64,000 nt of DNA, from assembly GCA_900316745.1 (NCBI GenBank), contig ONEB01000009.1, positions 1 to 64,000 of the forward strand. Direction: 5' to 3'. The DNA is from an uncultured Eubacteriales bacterium. GTDB taxonomy: Bacteria; Bacillota; Clostridia; Oscillospirales; Oscillospiraceae. The position numbers and the translations under genes were made by a program. Under the pieces are notes generated by a model. That model was not told the DNA's origin. It saw only the letters and a list, made by a program, of their open reading frames with translations, and ran no database searches. Of the stretch, positions 34,961 through 43,950 are shown one piece after another. Every line of letters begins with the position of its first letter. Position 1 is the first letter of the stretch.

Positions 34961-36010
34961 ATGAATGATATCCTTCGGCGGCTCGCCTGTCTCTTGCTTG
35001 CGGTCGCCTGCCTCCTGCCGCTCGCTGCCTGCCGCGGCAGAGAGGAGATCAGACAGGTCAGGGAATACCGCGTCGCGATCGTGCAGTATATGGACCATGC
35101 CTCGCTGAACCAGATCACCGAGAACATCGAGTCGCGGCTTGATGAACAGGGAGAGGCGCTCGGCGTGTCGTTCCGCGTCTCGTTCTATAACGGACTGGGC
35201 GACGCCGAGACGCTCAAAAAGATCGGCGCGGAGCTCACGCAGCAGGGGACGGATCTGATCATCCCGATCGCGACCCCGGCGGCCAGAGCGATGCAGTCCG
35301 CTGTCAAAGGCACGGACATCCCGATCGTGTTCTCCGCGGTCACCGATCCCGTCGGCGCGGGGCTGGTGGACGATCTGAAAAAGCCCGGCGGCCGGATCAC
35401 CGGCACGTCAGACGCGCCGGACGCAGAGCGCGCGCTCGAGCTGCTCTTTGCCCTGAATCCGTGGTGCCGGTCCGTGGGGCTTTTGTATGATGAACAGGAG
35501 GCCTCCTCCGATGCGGCGATCGGGCAGGCGAGAGCGTTCCTCGAGGAAAAGGGCGTGCGCTGCGTCGAAAAGACCGGCAGCACCAAAGAGGACATCACCG
35601 CTGCCGCGGCAGAGCTCGTCTCGGCTGGCGTCGGCGCCGTGTTCACCCCGATGGACAACACCGTGATGAGCGCGGAGACGGAGATCGCCCAGAGGCTTTC
35701 CAAATCGCGCGTCGGCCACTACACGCTCGCGGATGCGTTCGCGCTCAACGGCGCGTTCATCGGCTTCGGCGCGGACTATGCCGCGCTCGGCAGGGCGACG
35801 GCGGATCTGGCCGCCGGGATCCTGGCGGACGGAAAGGACCCCGCCGAAACGCCCGTGCAGGTGTTTGACGCCGGCATCCTCACCGTGAATACCGACACCG
35901 CCAAGCGCCTCGGGTATACCACGGAGCGGATCGAAAGCGCGCTCGAGGATGAGAGCGTCGAGGTGCGCGAGCTCACAACACACGCCGCTTTTCCCGGAAA
36001 AGAATCCTGA
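34961..36010 (+). CDS. ABC-type substrate-binding lipoprotein (TrpX-like, ABC_sub_bind)
   Basis: A 349-residue lipoprotein with a signal peptide ending in a lipobox (LAAC, near residue 24). The body has periplasmic-binding-protein class I features (VAIVQYMDHASLNQI, IPIVFSAVTDPVGAGLV, GRITGTSDA) of the family that binds aromatic amino acids or similar small ligands. The usual permease and ATPase partners do not follow: a terminator and a convergent gene come next, so it is an orphan here. It starts 53 bases after the L,D-transpeptidase gene, with a weak CCGTCA...TGACGG hairpin between. The ligand is not deducible. Confidence 0.87.
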   Translation: MNDILRRLACLLLAVACLLPLAACRGREEIRQVREYRVAIVQYMDHASLNQITENIESRLDEQGEALGVSFRVSFYNGLGDAETLKKIGAELTQQGTDLIIPIATPAARAMQSAVKGTDIPIVFSAVTDPVGAGLVDDLKKPGGRITGTSDAPDAERALELLFALNPWCRSVGLLYDEQEASSDAAIGQARAFLEEKGVRCVEKTGSTKEDITAAAAELVSAGVGAVFTPMDNTVMSAETEIAQRLSKSRVGHYTLADAFALNGAFIGFGADYAALGRATADLAAGILADGKDPAETPVQVFDAGILTVNTDTAKRLGYTTERIESALEDESVEVRELTTHAAFPGKES

Positions 36011-36019
36011 AAAACACAT

Positions 36020-36059
36020 TGCCCGCGTGACCGAAGCAAATTCGGAAACGCGGGCATTT
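36020..36059 (+). terminator. Terminator of the binding lipoprotein gene
   Basis: Stem TGCCCGCGT / ACGCGGGCA enclosing CCGAA / TTCGG, then TTT. Confidence 0.75.
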
Positions 36060-36334
36060 GCAGCTTTATTCGGGATTGAAACGCTTATAAAACGGCTGTG
36101 AATGGATTGTAATGCAGCTGTTGATATGCATATAGCGCGCACTTTTCGTGTGACAAGAACAAAACGATCGCGGGAAACCGGCTGCGGAGGAAGCGATTTG
36201 CCGTCTCTGTCACGCGGACATCCTGTGCTATAGATAGATAGACAGTATAGTACAGTATAGATACACAGTACACCAGAAAGAAAGACATACATACACACAG
36301 ACAGATAGAGAGCGCCGCGCTCCCCGAAACGCGC
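36060..36334. other. Gene-free region with low-complexity GATA/ACA tract
   Basis: About 275 bases with no gene. From about 36228 to 36312 there is a purine-rich simple-sequence tract of GATAGATAGA, ACAGTATAG and ACATACATACACACAGACAGATAGAG, unlike the GC-rich surroundings. It lies between convergent genes. Confidence 0.6.
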
Positions 36335-36369
36335 AAAAAACCGGCCGACAGCGCAAGGCTGCCGACCGG
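36335..36369 (-). terminator. Terminator of the SLH/SGNH gene
   Basis: Read on the minus strand: CCGGTCGGCAG, a 7-base loop, CTGTCGGCCGG (one mismatch), then six T residues. Confidence 0.85.
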
Positions 36370-36384
36370 AAAGCGGCGGGGTGT

Positions 36385-37935
36385 TCAGCGCATCATGTAG
36401 CGGCTGAGGATGGCGGCGAGCTGGGCGCGGGTGGCCTTGCCCTGCGGCTGGAACGTGCCGTCATCCATGCCGTCGACGATTTTGTTTTCGACCGCCCAGG
36501 CCACGGCGTCGCGGGCGTAGACGCTGATGGCGGCCTGATCGGAGAAGACGCTCAGATCGGCGTTCTTCGCGGTCTCGCCGCTGTAACGCCAGAGCATCGT
36601 GACCATCTGCTCGCGCGTGATCTCGGCGTCGGGGGCAAAGGCCGTGCCGGAAACGCCCTCCACAACGCCCTCGCGGAATGCCCAGACGACGGCGTCACGG
36701 TACCAGTCGGCCTTCAGATCGGTGAACGGGCAGGCGGCGCGGTCGGCGTCTGTCACGGCGGGCCTGTCCGCCATGCGGTAGAGGACGGCGGCAAACTGCG
36801 CGCGCGTCGTCTTGTCATTCGGAGCAAAGGCCGTGTCGGTCATGCCGTCCATGATGCCGTTGTCCCAGACGTAGTAGACGTTGTCATAGAACCAGTCGCC
36901 GGGCTGCACGTCCGTGAACGGGAACTGCTTGACGGGCTCCTCGCCGCGCTCGGGCAGGACCTTGACGATCTGCTCCGCCATGAACCGATGTCCGTCGTGC
37001 GTGGGATGGACGTTGGGAACCATGGTAGCGCCGAAATTCGGATCATCGACGGGAAGAAGCTTGTAGCATTCGGTTTCGTATACATCGGCATAGAGGTACT
37101 GTCTGGAGTAGTCGGCGTTGTACTTGACGAATGTGTTCATCATCAGCGCGGCCGAGTCCATGATCTGACCGATTTCCAACAGAGAAGTTCCTGTCAGACG
37201 GAGCGATTTTACCGGGTTAAAGAAGCCGACGGCCACAAGCGTGACGTCAGGATTGAGTTCGTAGATGCTTTTGCAGATCAGGTTCCAGTTGGTGCGGAAC
37301 TGCTGATATGCCGCGGTGAACGTCTCTCTGAACGTACGAATGACCTCCGGGAGTCGGCCAAGCTTGCTCGCGCGAAGGATCAGTTCCTGAAACACCTGGC
37401 CATAATCGCCGTAGTTGTCGATCATCTTCTGAACGTCTTCCGGGATTTCCGTTTCCGCATAGAGAACACCTGCCACGGCAAACAGCGTGGTGGTGAAGAT
37501 GTCGTTCGAGCCGACGTTCAGCGTGATCAGATCGGCATCCTTCACAGCGTTCCGAATCTGAATGCGCAGCGCTTCTGCGGCTTCCTGCTCAATCGGGATG
37601 CGGAAATAAGAGCTGTCATACGCAACGGTATTGTCGAGGAAATACAGTACCTCGCTCGTAGACCCTCCGGGGCGTGCCATTGGATAGAAGTTGTCGGCGG
37701 TCACCGCGTCCGCAACAAACGAGTGGTAGGCGAAGGGAACGCGTTTCAGACCGACATAGTCCTGGTTGTCCGGGCCAAAGCCCTCGGCAATGCTGTCGCC
37801 GAGGCAGACGTAGGTGTCATAGTGCTGCACGTTTTCGAGCGTCGCGGCAAATGCGCCGACAGAGCAAACGCCGATGAGCATGACGACGGTCAGCACCAGC
37901 GCCAGCGTCCGTTTGAGAGTAACTTTCGTTTGCAT
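36385..37935 (-). CDS. SLH-anchored SGNH/GDSL hydrolase
   Basis: A 516-residue secreted esterase-like protein. Signal peptide about 1-30 (ending VGAFA). The SGNH catalytic domain spans about 35-320: block I YVCLGDSIAEGFG (nucleophile Ser), block III GSND, block V HPTHDGHRFM (Asp/His). Three SLH modules follow to the C-terminus. It is probably a surface deacylase or deacetylase of a polysaccharide or lipid; the substrate is unknown. ATG 37935 has AAGGAG 7 bases upstream and begins the signal peptide. It is the second SLH protein in the window, implying an SLH-binding secondary wall polymer in this organism. Confidence 0.9.
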   Translation of the reverse strand: MQTKVTLKRTLALVLTVVMLIGVCSVGAFAATLENVQHYDTYVCLGDSIAEGFGPDNQDYVGLKRVPFAYHSFVADAVTADNFYPMARPGGSTSEVLYFLDNTVAYDSSYFRIPIEQEAAEALRIQIRNAVKDADLITLNVGSNDIFTTTLFAVAGVLYAETEIPEDVQKMIDNYGDYGQVFQELILRASKLGRLPEVIRTFRETFTAAYQQFRTNWNLICKSIYELNPDVTLVAVGFFNPVKSLRLTGTSLLEIGQIMDSAALMMNTFVKYNADYSRQYLYADVYETECYKLLPVDDPNFGATMVPNVHPTHDGHRFMAEQIVKVLPERGEEPVKQFPFTDVQPGDWFYDNVYYVWDNGIMDGMTDTAFAPNDKTTRAQFAAVLYRMADRPAVTDADRAACPFTDLKADWYRDAVVWAFREGVVEGVSGTAFAPDAEITREQMVTMLWRYSGETAKNADLSVFSDQAAISVYARDAVAWAVENKIVDGMDDGTFQPQGKATRAQLAAILSRYMMR

Positions 37936-37976
37936 ATAAAGGCTCCTTAACAAGTTTCTTGCAACTGTCTATCATA

Positions 37977-38005
37977 ATTGTAATAAAAATGCGGTTTTAT
38001 TGCAA
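37977..38005 (-). promoter_or_regulatory. Promoter of the SLH/SGNH gene
   Basis: On the minus strand: TTGCAA (38005-38000), a 17-base spacer and TACAAT (37982-37977). Confidence 0.7.
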
Positions 38006-38033
38006 GACCTTTACAAACAAAGAATATTGTAAA

Positions 38034-38066
38034 GAAAAACGGTCTGCGTGTCAATCACGCAGACCG
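38034..38066 (-). terminator. Terminator overlapping the end of tadA
   Basis: On the minus strand: CGGTCTGCGTG, loop ATTGA, CACGCAGACCG, then TTTTTC. The left arm and loop contain the tadA stop codon. Confidence 0.85.
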
Positions 38067-38500
38067 ATGAAAAAGTCTGAAAGGATCGAGGCGCATTCCG
38101 CGCCGCAGACGCCGCCGTAGACGGCGGGGTGGTGCCCGTAGCGCTCCTCGAAGAGATTGATGACGCTGCCGCAGGAGCCGAAATTCGCCTCTTTTGCGCC
38201 GTACACCACCGTCGGGATACGCGCGTTGATGATCGCGCCGGCGCACATGGGGCAGGGCTCGAGCGTCACATACAGCGTGCAGCCCGAGAGCCGCCAGGTG
38301 CCGAGCGCTTTGCAGGCCATGCCGATGGCCTCGATCTCGGCGTGGGCGTCGGCGCGGTGCGTCTCCTCGCGGCGGTTGCGCCCCGTGCCGATCACGTTCC
38401 CGTCGGGGTCTGTGATCACGCACCCGACGGGCACCTCGCCCATCCGGGCAGCCTCCCGCGCAAGCTCCAGCGCCAGACGCATATAGTGTTCACGATCCAT
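38051..38500 (-). CDS. tadA: tRNA-specific adenosine deaminase TadA
   Basis: A 149-residue cytidine-deaminase-fold enzyme that converts the wobble adenosine A34 of tRNA-Arg(ACG) to inosine. Zinc ligands H53, C83 and C86 and the proton shuttle E55 are intact (HAEIE and PCPMCAGAI). A C-terminal YGHHPAVYGG segment precedes the end. ATG 38500 is preferred over a TTG at 38515 because AGGAGGGTG lies just upstream. Length is typical. Monocistronic, with its terminator overlapping the stop. Confidence 0.95.
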   Translation of the reverse strand: MDREHYMRLALELAREAARMGEVPVGCVITDPDGNVIGTGRNRREETHRADAHAEIEAIGMACKALGTWRLSGCTLYVTLEPCPMCAGAIINARIPTVVYGAKEANFGSCGSVINLFEERYGHHPAVYGGVCGAECASILSDFFIGLRD

Positions 38501-38562
38501 GAGCACCCTCCTCAAAATGCCTCGCAGAGTTCGCGTCCGCAGACGCGAAGAAGATCATATCA

Positions 38563-38706
38563 TTTCAGCCCCGCGGCTTCGCCGTGGGGCTGAAATTCTT
38601 TACGCGCAGTGGAGATGACTCACATTCAAAAGCGTAAGCTTTTGAAGCCGAGGCATCGGAACGGAGTGCATCCCCTCACCGAAAATGCGCTTGCGTATTT
38701 TCGGTG
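38563..38706. repeat. Cluster of three palindromes between tadA and pta
   Basis: Hairpins at 38563-38595 (TTTCAGCCCC arms around CGGC-TTC-GCCG), 38625-38646 (TTCAAAAGC arms, loop GTAA) and 38677-38706 (CACCGAAAATGCG arms with one G.U, loop CTTG). None has a clean T-run except possibly the last for the pta side. They resemble REP-like intergenic palindromes. Confidence 0.6.
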
Positions 38707-38712
38707 ACGCCT

Positions 38713-39714
38713 TTAGGCGAGAGCCGCGGTAATAATCGACATCTGATAGACTTCCTCTGCGTCGCAGCCGCGGGAGAGGTCGTTGATCGGCGCGTTCAGA
38801 CCCTGCAGGATGGGGCCGTAAGCGGCGAAGCCGCCCAGACGCTGCGCGATCTTATAGCCGATGTTGCCGGCCTCGATGCACGGGAAGATGAAGGTGTTGG
38901 CGTGGCCCGCGACGGGGGAGCCGGGGAACTTCAGCTGGCCGACAACGGGGGAGACGGCGGCGTCGAACTGCATCTCGCCGTCGATCTTCAGCTCGGGATC
39001 GAGCTCCTTCGCGATCTCGGTGGCGTCGTGGCTGAGCTGCACGGTGCCGCCCTTGCCGGAGCCCTTGGTGGAGAAGGAGAGCACGGCGACCTTCGGGTCG
39101 ACGCCGAAGACCTTCGCGGTCTTCGCGGTCTCGATGGCGACCTCAGCCAGCTTCTGCGCGGCGGAGAACTTCACCTCGCCCGTGGCCTTGTCCACGGTGT
39201 CCTGATAATCGATGTTGATGGCGCAGTCGCCCATGGCGAGAATCTCATCGCCGCGGACCATGATGAAGCAGGAGCTCACGAGGTGGGCGCCCTTCTTGGT
39301 CTTGATGAGCTGCAGCGCCGGACGCACGGTGTCGGCGGTGGAGTAGGTGGCGCCGCCCAGCAGCGCGTCGGCAACGCCCATCTTCACGAGCATGGTGCCG
39401 AAGTAGTTGCCCTTCTGAAGATTGGCCTTGCACTCCTCGGGGGTCATCTTGCCCTTGCGGAGCTCGACCATCGTCTCGATCATCTTGTCCATCTCGGGAT
39501 AGGTCGCGGGATCCAGGATCTCCAGACCCTCGATGTCGAAGCCGCCCTTTTCGGCCGCAGCCTTCACCTCGTCGACCTTGCCGACGAGCACAGGCGTGAG
39601 AAAACCGCCCTGCTTCAGACGCGCGGCGGACTCGAGAATGCGGGCGTCGGTGCCCTCGGTATAGACGATCTTGCGGGGATTGGCTTTCAGAATGTCAACC
39701 AGATTTTCAAACAT
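38713..39714 (-). CDS. pta: Phosphate acetyltransferase
   Basis: A 333-residue short-form Pta that interconverts acetyl-CoA and acetyl phosphate in acetate fermentation. Family blocks: KIVYTEGTDARILESAARL at the N-terminus, GGATYSTADTVRPALQLI in the middle, VLSFSTKGSGKG, DGEMQFDAAVSP and FPCIEAGNIGYKIAQRLGG towards the end. ATG 39714 follows GGAGGA; a 24-residue extension is not needed. No ackA is adjacent, which is common in Clostridia. It has its own promoter at 39777-39805. Confidence 0.96.
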   Translation of the reverse strand: MFENLVDILKANPRKIVYTEGTDARILESAARLKQGGFLTPVLVGKVDEVKAAAEKGGFDIEGLEILDPATYPEMDKMIETMVELRKGKMTPEECKANLQKGNYFGTMLVKMGVADALLGGATYSTADTVRPALQLIKTKKGAHLVSSCFIMVRGDEILAMGDCAINIDYQDTVDKATGEVKFSAAQKLAEVAIETAKTAKVFGVDPKVAVLSFSTKGSGKGGTVQLSHDATEIAKELDPELKIDGEMQFDAAVSPVVGQLKFPGSPVAGHANTFIFPCIEAGNIGYKIAQRLGGFAAYGPILQGLNAPINDLSRGCDAEEVYQMSIITAALA

Positions 39715-39776
39715 GATGTATTCCTCCATTTTGATGATCTGCGCTGTGCTTTGACAGCTGCTGTTCACGGTATACA

Positions 39777-39805
39777 AGTTTAACACTCACTTCCATGTTT
39801 TTCAA
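39777..39805 (-). promoter_or_regulatory. Promoter of pta
   Basis: On the minus strand: TTGAAA (39805-39800), a 17-base spacer and TAAACT (39782-39777). Confidence 0.65.
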
Positions 39806-39841
39806 CCCTTCTTTGTGAAAAATGTTGCTCCAAAAACCCCA

Positions 39842-39870
39842 TTTACAAACGCGGTTTTTCAAGATATAAT
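39842..39870 (+). promoter_or_regulatory. Promoter of the XRE regulator/lepA unit
   Basis: TTTACA at 39842-39847, a 17-base spacer and a perfect TATAAT at 39865-39870. Confidence 0.75.
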
Positions 39871-39907
39871 ACATTCTGTTATTTTATGCGAAACGGAGGC
39901 GCTTCCT

Positions 39908-40219
39908 ATGCCGCGTAAATTCTGCGTGATCCTCTCGGAGCTGCGCCATGCGCGCGGGCTGAGTCAGCGCGAGGTGGCCCAGGCGCTGCACATCAGCCAG
40001 CCGCTTCTGAGCCACTATGAAAAGGGCGTGCGCGAGCCGGGACTGGAATTCGTGTCCCGCGCCTGCGATTTTTACGGCGTCACGGCGGATTATATGCTCG
40101 GACGCACGCAGCGTCCCGGCACATCGAGCGCGGAGCTGATCGAGCTCCACGCCGCAGTCGAGATGCTCAAAACGGCAACGAACCGCGCGGCCACTGCGCT
40201 GGACAAACTGGAACGATAA
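39908..40219 (+). CDS. XRE-family HTH regulator
   Basis: A 103-residue protein. The HTH_3 domain covers about 5-60 (LSELRHARGLSQREVAQALHISQPLLSHYEKGVREPGLEF) and a short helical tail may dimerise. Small Cro/SinR-like regulators of this size are common in Clostridia. ATG 39908 follows CGGAGGCG; an in-frame extension to 39815 would run through the promoter and is rejected. Only 12 bases separate it from lepA, so they are probably co-transcribed, an unusual pairing. Targets unknown. Confidence 0.9.
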   Translation: MPRKFCVILSELRHARGLSQREVAQALHISQPLLSHYEKGVREPGLEFVSRACDFYGVTADYMLGRTQRPGTSSAELIELHAAVEMLKTATNRAATALDKLER

Positions 40220-40231
40220 GGAGACTCTTTC

Positions 40232-42034
<1,803 letters not shown>

Positions 42035-42065
42035 TATTATGTAAACCATTAGGAGGGTTCATTCT

Positions 42066-42317
42066 ATGTTGGAATACATTTTCGATACCCAGCTCCTCAT
42101 TGAGGGACACGACCTCGACGAGGACGAGATCTTCGACTATATCACGGAGCATTTCAAGGGCGACTGCCTGCTCGCCGTGGGAGATGAGGACCTGATCAAG
42201 ATCCACTTCCACACCAACGAGCCGTGGCAGGTGCTGGAATACGCCGCCAGCCTCGGCGAGCTGCACGACGTCGTCGTAGAGAACATGGACCGCCAGGAGC
42301 GCGGGCTGAAAGGATAA
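42066..42317 (+). CDS. Stand-alone FakA/YloV middle-domain-like protein
   Basis: An 83-residue protein closely resembling only the middle domain of FakA/YloV-type fatty-acid kinases (DAK-DegV-associated proteins): GDCLLAVGDEDLIKIHFHTNEPWQVLEYA, then GELHDVVVENMDRQ. The HxH (IHFHT) of that domain is kept, but the position where FakA has a Cys (YCTE region) appears to be Phe. There is no kinase (DhaL) or FakB-binding part. An AGGAGGG site supports an independent gene rather than a remnant. It follows lepA by 31 bases and ends at a bidirectional terminator. Function unknown. Confidence 0.75.
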   Translation: MLEYIFDTQLLIEGHDLDEDEIFDYITEHFKGDCLLAVGDEDLIKIHFHTNEPWQVLEYAASLGELHDVVVENMDRQERGLKG

Positions 42318-42319
42318 CG

Positions 42320-42350
42320 AAAGCCGCACCGGTTTTTCCGGTGCGGCTTT
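42320..42350. terminator. Bidirectional terminator between convergent small genes
   Basis: Perfect stem AAAGCCGCACCGG / CCGGTGCGGCTTT with a T5 loop. Confidence 0.85.
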
Positions 42351-42365
42351 GTCTGTTTATGGGGA

Positions 42366-42689
42366 TTACAGGTTATAATATTTTTCGAACTCGGCGGGGT
42401 GGGGGATTTGGCTCAGCTCCAGGCATTCGGCGCGCTTGCGGCGGATGAAGTTTCGGATCAGCTCCTCCGGGAACACCTCGCCGGCGGTGAGATAGTCGTG
42501 ATCCTGCTCGAGGGCGTCGAGCGCCTGCTCCAGCGAGGTGGGCAGCTGCGTGAGCTTCTCTTTCTCCTCGTCGGGGAGGTCAAAGAGGTTCACGTCGTAG
42601 GGGCCCCAGCCGTTGGCGTGGGGATCGATCCGGTTCTGGATGCCCTCGTCCCGGATGCGCTTCATGATATCCTTTGCAGTAGTTGACAT
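42366..42689 (-). CDS. Stand-alone glutamine synthetase C-terminal domain protein
   Basis: A 107-residue protein that aligns by eye only with the last ~100 residues of bacterial glutamine synthetase: IDPHANGWGPYDVNLFDLP, LPTSLEQALDALEQDHDYLTAGEVFPEELI, then a terminal HPAEFEKYYNL like the GlnA HPxEFExYY end. The catalytic grasp domain is absent, so it cannot be a synthetase alone. No upstream remnants are visible, and it has its own GAGGT ribosome site and extended -10 promoter, so it looks like a real small gene. It may bind or regulate GS, or be a domain captured for another use. It could still be a decaying fragment. Confidence 0.72.
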   Translation of the reverse strand: MSTTAKDIMKRIRDEGIQNRIDPHANGWGPYDVNLFDLPDEEKEKLTQLPTSLEQALDALEQDHDYLTAGEVFPEELIRNFIRRKRAECLELSQIPHPAEFEKYYNL

Positions 42690-42751
42690 AATATTACCTC
42701 ACTTCTCTGCACGCGGCAGTCGGATCTCGGCTGATGACAGCGGATAGATGT

Positions 42752-42760
42752 ATTATATCA
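42752..42760 (-). promoter_or_regulatory. Extended -10 promoter of the GS-domain gene
   Basis: On the minus strand TGATATAAT (TGN-TATAAT), about 63 bases before the start. No strong -35 is visible. Confidence 0.55.
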
Positions 42761-42907
42761 CACTTTTTTGCATCTGGATAGCAAAGAAACACCTGCCGCA
42801 TCGGAAAAACAGGCCGATTTCTTAAAAAGTGTTAAGTAAAAAGCTATATATTATAGCGACTTTTAGAAAAAAAGCAAGTGTTTTAAGAAAATTTAAGAAA
42901 AAATCCC

Positions 42908-42936
42908 TTACATAATATAAATTTTTATGGTACAAT
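42908..42936 (+). promoter_or_regulatory. Promoter of the CarD-like gene
   Basis: TTACAT at 42908-42913, a 17-base spacer and TACAAT at 42931-42936 preceded by TGG (extended -10). Confidence 0.75.
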
Positions 42937-42990
42937 CAAAGTGTATTAAAAGATGTGTAAATAGTCGGCTGAAAAGTGGGAGGTAACAGC

Positions 42991-43500
42991 GTGTATCAGA
43001 TCGGAGAGCTCATTGTCTATGGCGGAGAGGGCGTGTGCCGCGTCGAGGAGATCGGCGTGCCGAAGATCTCCGGCATCAATAAAGAGCGGCAGTACTATAC
43101 GCTCTCGCCGCTGTACCGCGAGGGAAAGGTCTTTGCGCCGGTGGACGCAAAGGTGTTCATGCGCCCTGTCATCACGCGCGATGAAGCGCTCTCGCTCATT
43201 CACGATATTCCGAACATGGAGACCAGCGTCTACGAAAACAGCAACCTCCGTTTCCTGAATGAAAACTATCAGCAGCAGATGCAGAACTACACCTGCGAGG
43301 GGCTTTTGCAGCTCATCCGCAACACGCACGCCAAGCGCGAGGTCATGATCAGCCGCGGCAAGAAGCTGGGGCTCGTGGACGAGCGCTATATGAAGCGGGC
43401 CGAGGATATGCTGCACGGGGAGTTTGCGGTCGCGCTCGGCATCGAGCGCAGCGCCGTGCCGCAGTATATTGCCGATACGCTGGAGGGTCTCGGCGCATGA
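42991..43500 (+). CDS. carD: CarD/CdnL-family RNA polymerase-binding regulator
   Basis: A 169-residue protein. The RNAP-interacting Tudor-like domain (about 1-65: YQIGELIVYGGEGVCRVEEIG, YYTLSPLY) is followed by a helical C-terminal DNA-binding domain. CarD proteins stabilise open complexes, often at rRNA promoters. GTG 42991 is preferred over GTG 42976 because GGGAGGT sits at 42978-42984, placing the latter inside the ribosome site. Family length is 155-170 residues. It is monocistronic with a terminator at 43520-43553. Confidence 0.92.
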   Translation: MYQIGELIVYGGEGVCRVEEIGVPKISGINKERQYYTLSPLYREGKVFAPVDAKVFMRPVITRDEALSLIHDIPNMETSVYENSNLRFLNENYQQQMQNYTCEGLLQLIRNTHAKREVMISRGKKLGLVDERYMKRAEDMLHGEFAVALGIERSAVPQYIADTLEGLGA

Positions 43501-43519
43501 AAACAAACGATCATACGAC

Positions 43520-43553
43520 GGGAGCCGACGAACCTTCGTCCGGCTCCGTTTTT
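43520..43553 (+). terminator. Terminator of the CarD-like gene
   Basis: GGAGCCGACGAA / TTCGTCCGGCTCC stem with a small bulge, ending in GTTTTT. Confidence 0.85.
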
Positions 43554-43585
43554 ATGCCTGAAAAACCCGCTGTTTACCGCTTTAG

Positions 43586-43614
43586 TTGACAGATGTGTAA
43601 AAATTGGTTATAAT
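43586..43614 (+). promoter_or_regulatory. Consensus promoter of the small-ORF/pyridoxal kinase operon
   Basis: Perfect TTGACA (43586-43591), a 17-base spacer and perfect TATAAT (43609-43614): the best sigma-A match in the window. Confidence 0.88.
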
Positions 43615-43701
43615 ACACTGATTGCAAAAAAAACGATCTGCGCCGTGTGTCGAGCGGGAGCGTTCCCGGTGACAGCACGGCGGACAGGGGAGGCAACAAC
43701 T

Positions 43702-43950
43702 ATGCGGTTTTCCGCCGATTCCGAAATGCGGGCTCTGCTCGCCTCGCCGGAAGCGATGGAGGTCCTCGATCGCTATTTTCCCAAGATCCTGAAAAATCCC
43801 GCGCTGCAGATGACGGCGCGGATGACGCTGCGGTGCGTGGCGTCGTTTGCACAGTCCGGCCTGAAGCCCGAGACGCTCACCGCCATCGACGAAGAGCTCC
43901 GCGCCATCCCGGACTTGAATCCCGAAGAGGAGAACAGTATCTATGTCTGA
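43702..43950 (+). CDS. Small protein of unknown function, coupled to a vitamin B6 kinase gene
   Basis: An 82-residue, mostly helical, acidic protein (FSADSEMRALLASPEAMEVLDRYFPKIL near the start). It is a cytoplasmic protein by composition. I do not recognise a family; DYRF/PKI spacing recalls small DUF1858-like or TipAS-like helical domains, but only weakly. GGGGAGG at 43687-43693 fixes ATG 43702. It overlaps the kinase gene by 8 bases, so the two are translationally coupled and likely act together. Confidence 0.75.
   Translation: MRFSADSEMRALLASPEAMEVLDRYFPKILKNPALQMTARMTLRCVASFAQSGLKPETLTAIDEELRAIPDLNPEEENSIYV

Noticed and set aside
36408..36480. Prophage or integrative element border near the composition shift at 36.2 kb
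   Set aside because: No integrase, tRNA, direct repeats or phage gene; only a simple-sequence tract.
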